A stretch of DNA of 29,930 nt, taken from the NCBI GenBank assembly GCA_019739295.1, contig JAHHDV010000010.1, forward strand, positions 1-29,930. The letters are read 5' to 3'. This document shows positions 25,469-29,930 of this stretch, in pieces. The stretch comes from Taibaiella sp. (GTDB lineage: Bacteria; Bacteroidota; Bacteroidia; Chitinophagales; Chitinophagaceae). The position numbers and the translations under genes were made by a program. Below the pieces are notes generated by a model. It had not been told where the DNA came from. It saw only the letters and a list, made by a program, of their open reading frames with translations, and made no database searches. Positions within the stretch are counted from its first letter, which is position 1. The number at the start of each line of letters is the position of its first letter.

Positions 25469-27164
25469 AGATTACCTGAGATACTCGGTAGTGGACATGA
25501 GTCTGAACGGAGGAACGGGAGACGTGGTATCAGGGGTTAAAAATATATTTGTAGATAGCAATATGTCCGAAAAAATGGCTGTGGTACGGGGAGCGGGATG
25601 TTATTACTGGTTAATTACACATAGAAATGATTCTGCGGCATTCTATGTTTATAAAATTGATGAAAGTGGTTTGCATGGTCCTTTTATACAATCATCCTTA
25701 TATACTGAGGAATATGTAGGGACAATAGATGGAGGATGGGGAACCATTAAAATAGCTCCCAACCAGTCTATGCTGGCCATGCAGACCAATTTTCAGACAT
25801 ACATTCAGATTGCCCGATTTGATAACAGCACCGGAACAATATACGGGAATATCCTTATTGATTCATTATCCACTGCCTATATGAGGAATGGGTTGGCTTT
25901 TTCACCAGACAATACAAAGCTTTATTCCTGCAATTCTTCCTGGCTACATCAATTCGATATATCCCTATATCCCGATATAGATGCGATAGAGTCAAGTAAA
26001 GAAATAGTACACAACAATCCCCAAGAATACGTTTCCTTAAGAAATGGGCCTGACGGAAAAATATATTTTACTCAGAGCGGCACCTGGATGATTGGTGTAA
26101 TCCATAATCCCAATGCATCCGGTCTGGCCAGCAACGCAGAATCCGATTATATATCCATCCCGGATGGGGCGTCGTGGTATGTAGAAGCGGGCGGTTCCAC
26201 CGTACATTCTCCGGCATTGGGTAATGATGTGGTCCTCAATAACTCAAAAGATACACTTGCAATAAACATTTCGGAAATTGAAGTCTGCCCGGACGAAGAC
26301 AGCAATCTCGTGCTGGAAGCCCCTACCGGATATACAAACTATAATTGGAGTGACGGAAGTACGGGTACTTCTGTAAATACAAATATGTCCGGGACCTATT
26401 GGGTGGTCAGTACCAGAATGTGTGAGGTTAGGGTAGATACTTTTAAGATCACACACAGCGACCTTGCTATAGAAATCATTGCTGATTCCATGATGTGTAG
26501 CGGGTCTGCCGTAAGATTATCCCTGTCCCGTACAGACGCAGATAGTTACTTATGGCAAAACGGAGATACGGATACTTTTTTAGAAATCCACAAAGGCGGC
26601 GTCTATTTCGTAACCGCCACTAAAAACGAATGCAGTATTTCTGATAGTATAACGATACAGGAGATAGATGCTACAGGTTACATAACCACTGGTGATACAA
26701 CTATTTGCAAAGGCGATATCATTGAAATAAGAGCTGTATCCCTTCCTTACACGGCTTCATTTCTGTGGAGTACAGGTTCTACCCTCCCCTATATCAATAT
26801 TTTTGAAGCAGGCGAATATAAAGTAACGATAAACAATCAGTGTGGATCTTTTGAGGATAAGATCTCCGTAGCAACCATTGATTGTAATTGCAATATAGTT
26901 ATCCCAAGTGCCTTTTCCCCCAACAATGACGGCTTAAATGACAGGTTCAAAGTGCTGATAGATTGCGAACAATGGCAGACTTTCAATTTGAACATTATCA
27001 ACCGCTATGGTGAGAACATTTTCACCGCTCACGATCCGGAGGATAGCTGGGATGGTACCTATAACGGAAAACCCTGCGATGTAGGTGCCTATTTCTTTAA
27101 TATAGAGGTGAAATCTTTCAATAAAAGTGTCTCGAAAAAAGGAGATGTTACCCTGGTCAGATAG
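25443..27164 (+). CDS. Gliding-motility-associated C-terminal domain protein, main part (frameshifted)
   Basis: This frame continues the protein that starts at 25067. The propeller continues to about residue 250 of this part (YSVVDMSLNGGTGDVVSGVK, WGTIKIAPNQSMLAMQ, LAFSPDNTKLYSCN). Three tandem Ig-like repeats follow, each with an invariant W: YNWSDGSTGT, YLWQNGDTDT and FLWSTGSTLP, each bounded by cysteines. The final part is a type B T9SS tail: CNIVIPSAFSPNNDGLNDRF, INRYGENIFTAHDPEDSWDG and VGAYFFNIEV. Type B tails direct secretion by the type IX system and retention at the cell surface, as on SprB-like gliding adhesins. The ATG at 25443 is probably not the true start, because the T6 frameshift at 25425-25430 precedes it. 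The ligand is unknown. No other gliding genes are in the window. Confidence 0.85.
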   Translation: MEEGSILNEDYLRYSVVDMSLNGGTGDVVSGVKNIFVDSNMSEKMAVVRGAGCYYWLITHRNDSAAFYVYKIDESGLHGPFIQSSLYTEEYVGTIDGGWGTIKIAPNQSMLAMQTNFQTYIQIARFDNSTGTIYGNILIDSLSTAYMRNGLAFSPDNTKLYSCNSSWLHQFDISLYPDIDAIESSKEIVHNNPQEYVSLRNGPDGKIYFTQSGTWMIGVIHNPNASGLASNAESDYISIPDGASWYVEAGGSTVHSPALGNDVVLNNSKDTLAINISEIEVCPDEDSNLVLEAPTGYTNYNWSDGSTGTSVNTNMSGTYWVVSTRMCEVRVDTFKITHSDLAIEIIADSMMCSGSAVRLSLSRTDADSYLWQNGDTDTFLEIHKGGVYFVTATKNECSISDSITIQEIDATGYITTGDTTICKGDIIEIRAVSLPYTASFLWSTGSTLPYINIFEAGEYKVTINNQCGSFEDKISVATIDCNCNIVIPSAFSPNNDGLNDRFKVLIDCEQWQTFNLNIINRYGENIFTAHDPEDSWDGTYNGKPCDVGAYFFNIEVKSFNKSVSKKGDVTLVR

Positions 27165-27324
27165 TGCGTGTATATTAAGTCCCGGGGTGGTTTTCTTAAG
27201 GTAAAAAACGGACAACACCTTCCCTGTTACCCCATTCATTGATCTTGATCACCAATAATAGAGCGCTTCTATTCACTACTTGATATTATCAATATCTTTA
27301 GAGCCTATACCCTCTATAAAATCG

Positions 27325-27332
27325 TAACTTTG
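27325..27332 (+). promoter_or_regulatory. Bacteroidota -7 box of mqnE
   Basis: TAACTTTG matches TAnnTTTG exactly, 23 bases before the ATG at 27356. The start of transcription would fall about 15-20 bases before the ATG. No clear -33 TTTG is at the usual distance. Confidence 0.5.
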
Positions 27333-27355
27333 CGCTTCGCATACAAGCAAAAAAC

Positions 27356-27637
27356 ATGAATCAGCAAAGAAACGGAATCCATACGATCATTGAAAATCAG
27401 GCTGACAGCCAACTCCGCGTTATCGGACAAAAGATACTGGATGAAGAAAGGCTGACCAGGGAAGACGGTCTTTACCTGTTTGAAAACGCAGACCTGAACT
27501 ATACCGGTGCCCTGGCTAATTATATAAGAGAAAAGCTCCATGGAGATAAGACCTACTTCAACAGGAATTTCCATATAGAACCTACGAACGTCTGTATCTT
27601 CACATGCGATTTTTTGCTCCTATTCCAGATCATATAA
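27356..27637 (+). CDS. mqnE: Aminofutalosine synthase MqnE, N-terminal part (frameshifted)
   Basis: MqnE is a radical SAM enzyme that joins an adenosyl radical to a chorismate-derived enolpyruvyl benzoate, making aminofutalosine in the futalosine route to menaquinone. This frame carries the N-terminus and the start of the radical SAM motif: FNRNFHIEPTNVCIFTCDF with Cys80 and Cys84. The raw frame then reads LLLF and stops at 27637, losing the third cluster cysteine. Removing one T from T6 (27610-27615) gives CDFCSYSR, restoring C-x3-C-x2-C, and removing one A from A6 (27636-27641) rejoins the frame ending at 28422. With a third correction near the 3' end the gene spans 27356-28510 and encodes 383 residues, normal for MqnE. 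No other futalosine genes are beside it. Confidence 0.85.
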   Translation: MNQQRNGIHTIIENQADSQLRVIGQKILDEERLTREDGLYLFENADLNYTGALANYIREKLHGDKTYFNRNFHIEPTNVCIFTCDFLLLFQII

Positions 27638-28422
27638 AAAACAGGGAAGACGGCTGGGAGCTCGGCGTAGAACAAATGATGGACATCGTCCGTAAATATG
27701 ACCAGGAACCGGTTACGGAAGTCCACATTGTAGGAGGCGTGCACCCTAAAATGAATCTTCAGTTCTTCTGTGACTTACTGGAAAAAATAAGAGCACACAG
27801 GCCCGGGCTGCATATCAAAGGTTTCACAGCAGTGGAACTGGACTACATGATCCGTAAGGCCAAACTCTCTGTAGAAGAAGGAATGAAAAAATTGTATGAT
27901 TCAGGCTTACAATCACTTCCGGGTGGAGGTGCCGAGATTTTTGCACAAAGAGTACGGGATGAAATCTGTGCGGACAAGGTAGATGCTGACGGCTGGCTGC
28001 ACATCCATAAGACAGCACATCTGGTCGGCATGCATAGCAATGCCACGATGCTGTACGGGCATATAGAGACCTTTGAGGAAAGAGTAGATCATATGGACAG
28101 GCTCAGGACGCTACAGGATGAAACCGGAGGCTTCAATTGTTTTATCCCGTTGAAATTCCGCAACCAGAATAATGACATGTCAGCTATCCCTGAATCTTCA
28201 TTAATAGAAGATCTCAGGACCTATGCCATTTCCAGGCTGTACCTGGATAACATCAAAAACCTGAAAGCATACTGGCCTATGCTGGGAAGAGAGACTGCAC
28301 AGCTTACCCTGGATTATGGTGTAAATGACCTGGACGGGACCATAGACGATTCTACCAAGATCTATTCTATGGCAGGTTCCGAAGAGCAAAAACCCGTCAT
28401 TGAGCAGAGAACAGCTTTGTGA
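27604..28422 (+). CDS. mqnE: Aminofutalosine synthase MqnE, main catalytic part (frameshifted)
   Basis: This frame carries most of the MqnE barrel: NREDGWELGVEQMMDIVRKY, then TEVHIVGGVHPKMNL, HIKGFTAVELDYM, SLPGGGAEIFA, HSNATMLYGHIETFEERVDH, FIPLKFRNQNNDMS and GVNDLDGTIDDSTKIYSMAG. These strongly match MqnE rather than its paralogue MqnC. The frame stops early at 28422. Removing one A from A5 (28388-28392) restores EEQNPSLSREQLCELISAVG, then RTPVERDTLYHEIRVYDDAN, ending at TAA 28508-28510. The apparent ATG at 27604 lies inside the radical SAM motif read out of frame and is not a real start. Three one-base corrections in one gene are needed for a full enzyme, and each lies in a homopolymer. 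Confidence 0.88.
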   Translation: MRFFAPIPDHIKNREDGWELGVEQMMDIVRKYDQEPVTEVHIVGGVHPKMNLQFFCDLLEKIRAHRPGLHIKGFTAVELDYMIRKAKLSVEEGMKKLYDSGLQSLPGGGAEIFAQRVRDEICADKVDADGWLHIHKTAHLVGMHSNATMLYGHIETFEERVDHMDRLRTLQDETGGFNCFIPLKFRNQNNDMSAIPESSLIEDLRTYAISRLYLDNIKNLKAYWPMLGRETAQLTLDYGVNDLDGTIDDSTKIYSMAGSEEQKPVIEQRTAL

Positions 28423-28553
28423 GCTGATCTCTGCCGTAGGCCGCACTCCTGTCGAAAGAGATACCTTATATCACGAGATCAGGGTATATGATGATGCAAA
28501 TGCTGTATAATATATCGTTACACAGATTTATTCCCGATAAAAGCAAAAAAAAC

Positions 28554-28582
28554 GGCTGCCTTATTTATGGCAGTCATTTTTT
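28554..28582 (+). terminator. Rho-independent terminator of mqnE
   Basis: GGCTGCC (28554-28560) pairs with GGCAGTC (28569-28575), including one G-U pair, around an 8-base AT loop, followed by ATTTTTT. It begins 43 bases after the restored mqnE stop at 28510. Confidence 0.75.
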
Positions 28583-28715
28583 ATGGAAATGGTACAACAG
28601 GAACAAGGCGTCAACACAGGGGGAGGTTGCTATTCAGGACCTAAAAGTAGATCCATTGTGGTATAACTTCCGCAAAATAAGTTAGCTTAGCAAACTAAAA
28701 CACAGGCAGAGCATA

Positions 28716-29519
28716 ATGAGCTGGAAGCAACGGTTAAAAAATATAATTGAATTTTTCGGATTGGGGCAATGGACAGACAGGCTTAGGTTTTATTACCAGT
28801 ACTTACGCAGCCGGAAGAAAATCAAAGCTTTTCGGAAAGAAAACGCGGATATTCCTTTGCCCGAACCTTTCATGATATACGAAACCTTTAAGCTGGATTA
28901 TCAGCGGTATCTGGATGCCGGGAAGGAAGATGCACGCTGGATATATGAAGAATCAGGTCCATTTATAGATTTAAAGAACAAGGCTGTGTTAGACTGGGGC
29001 TGTGGTCCCGGGAGAATAATCCGGCATTTCCCGGCTATAGAACCAACAGCAAAATTTTTCGGCTGTGATTATAATAAAGCTTACGTTAACTGGAATCAGA
29101 AAAATTTAAAAGGTATTTCTTTTGCAGAAAATAATTTGCTCCCCCCTCTTCCCTACACAGAAAGCTCTTTTGATTTTGCGTATGCTATCTCCATATTCAC
29201 ACACTTATCGGAAGAAAACCATTACTTATGGATTGAAGAATTACACAGGGTTCTGAAACCGGGTGGCATCTTCTTTTTTACTACCCACGGGGATATTACA
29301 AAAAAGAACCTTCTGGAGAAAGAACGGGTACAATATGATGAAGGATCTCTTGTGGTCAGGGGTAATGTAAAAGAAGGTAACAGGATGTATACGGCATACC
29401 ATCCGACCCCGTTTATGCAAGATCTTTTATCCTCCAGGTTCAGGATCCTCAAACACCGGCAGGGCGAAGTTAAGGACTGGGGCCTGGAACAGGATGTATG
29501 GATTATTCAAAAGAAATAA
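28716..29519 (+). CDS. Class I SAM-dependent methyltransferase
   Basis: The product is 267 residues. Motif I is at residues 91-100 (VLDWGCGPGR). FFGCDYNKAYVNW, with the acidic residue that binds the SAM ribose, and SSFDFAYAISIFTHLSEEN follow. HRVLKPGGIFFFTTHG comes next, the usual post-I strand and LKPGG turn of Methyltransf_11/25-type enzymes. An N-terminal basic helical stretch (about 1-45, KQRLKNIIEFFGLGQWTDRL) precedes the core. Such proteins often act on small molecules or sugars, but the substrate cannot be told and no biosynthetic genes are adjacent. The ATG at 28716 is the first in frame. It lies after the mqnE terminator, so it probably has its own promoter; TAGCTTAG (28683-28690) is one mismatch from the -7 box. 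Confidence 0.88.
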   Translation: MSWKQRLKNIIEFFGLGQWTDRLRFYYQYLRSRKKIKAFRKENADIPLPEPFMIYETFKLDYQRYLDAGKEDARWIYEESGPFIDLKNKAVLDWGCGPGRIIRHFPAIEPTAKFFGCDYNKAYVNWNQKNLKGISFAENNLLPPLPYTESSFDFAYAISIFTHLSEENHYLWIEELHRVLKPGGIFFFTTHGDITKKNLLEKERVQYDEGSLVVRGNVKEGNRMYTAYHPTPFMQDLLSSRFRILKHRQGEVKDWGLEQDVWIIQKK

Positions 29520-29585
29520 ATCCATTTCATCTGACGGAAATTTCCCCTTTCCTTTGCTTTACATCTTTGCGGGCTCCTTGCCATG

Positions 29586-29930
29586 CTACTCCCTTTCCGG
29601 AAGCCCGGGGCGGTTCTGTTCGGCAGCCTGGGGCTGAAGCTGTGTATTGCTCTGATGATAAGCATTGTTGATCTCTTCTGCCCGCTGGGCCTGCTCTTCT
29701 TCAGTAGGTTCCGGGGTTTTATAATAGAACAATGCTGCCTCGGTATTCTTATCCAGATAGTAACTGGTCACTTTCTTCTCATCCGTATTGAACAGCTTCC
29801 AGTCAGCACCGGATCTTACAAATCTATAATTGCCCGTCAGGTTGCCCTGCTGCCCGTCCTGTGACTGCAATTGCACGACGACCGGGGATTCGAAATAATT
29901 GGCACTGATATCCCCTTTGAATTGATAATA
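29586..29930 (-). CDS. Unrecognised protein, C-terminal part (partial at right edge)
   Basis: The frame is open to the right edge of the window, so the gene begins beyond it; 114 residues are visible. They read FKGDISANYFESPVVVQLQS, GNLTGNYRFVRSGADWKLFN and SYYLDKNTEAALFYYKTPEP, followed by a Gln/Glu/Pro-rich, low-complexity tail (EEEQAQRAEEINNAYHQSNT). The first half has alternating strands with aromatic residues, which could be a beta-barrel or beta-sandwich end; the tail would be disordered. I do not recognise a family. A GTG at 29876 should not be taken as the start because coding sequence continues upstream of it. It converges with the methyltransferase gene, with 66 bases between them. 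Confidence 0.55.
   Translation of the reverse strand, partial: YYQFKGDISANYFESPVVVQLQSQDGQQGNLTGNYRFVRSGADWKLFNTDEKKVTSYYLDKNTEAALFYYKTPEPTEEEQAQRAEEINNAYHQSNTQLQPQAAEQNRPGLPERE

Noticed and set aside
28488..28685. Short plus-strand frame of 65 codons after mqnE
   Set aside because: It overlaps the restored end of mqnE and runs through the mqnE terminator hairpin; the peptide has no coherent features.

Overview
The window comes from a member of the Bacteroidota. The evidence is type IX secretion C-terminal domains (type A on the product ending at 4098, type B on the product ending at 27164), a MoxR/DUF58/BatD-like/BatA cluster, the order uppS-bamA-skp-skp, a Bacteroidota-type TamB, and several exact matches to the phylum's -7 promoter box TAnnTTTG. 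I would guess Chitinophagales, Sphingobacteriales or a relative, but the sequence alone does not settle the order.

Layout. (1) 1-3238, plus strand: end of a MoxR ATPase, a DUF58 protein, a BatD/DUF4381-like membrane protein and BatA, closed by a 15-codon mini-ORF where batB might be expected. (2) 3334-8027: a frameshifted LuxR-type orphan regulator (minus), a pair of exported surface proteins (minus; 356 and 747 aa) ending at a clear terminator, and a divergent XRE regulator (plus). (3) 8076-9281: FAD-dependent amine/amino-acid oxidase-like protein (minus). (4) 9614-14679: very large TamB, read in three frames. (5) 14881-15327: a small four-helix membrane protein of unknown role. (6) 15544-20174, minus: uppS, bamA and two skp/ompH genes, which are the cell-wall lipid carrier and outer-membrane protein assembly genes. 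(7) 20728-23399, plus: DedA membrane protein overlapping a TonB-dependent receptor. (8) 23501-24803: citrate synthase with a strong promoter and terminator. (9) 25067-27164: a gliding-motility-type T9SS cargo. (10) 27356-28510: aminofutalosine synthase MqnE of the futalosine menaquinone route. (11) 28716-29519: a class I methyltransferase. (12) The end of an unrecognised minus-strand protein at the right edge.

Much of the window concerns the envelope: BamA, Skp and TamB build the outer membrane, UppS makes the lipid carrier, the TonB receptor imports, and T9SS cargo decorates the surface. Citrate synthase and MqnE are core respiratory metabolism.

The most striking signal is not a new gene system. 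Five loci (LuxR regulator, tamB, citrate synthase, gliding cargo, mqnE) are broken, and eight separate breaks are each repaired by removing exactly one base from a run of 5-7 A or T. All breaks go in the same direction. This looks most like insertion-biased sequencing error in the assembly, though slippage or true gene decay cannot be excluded from sequence alone. I saw no CRISPR array, insertion sequence, tRNA or rRNA gene, and no convincing novel defence or mobile system.
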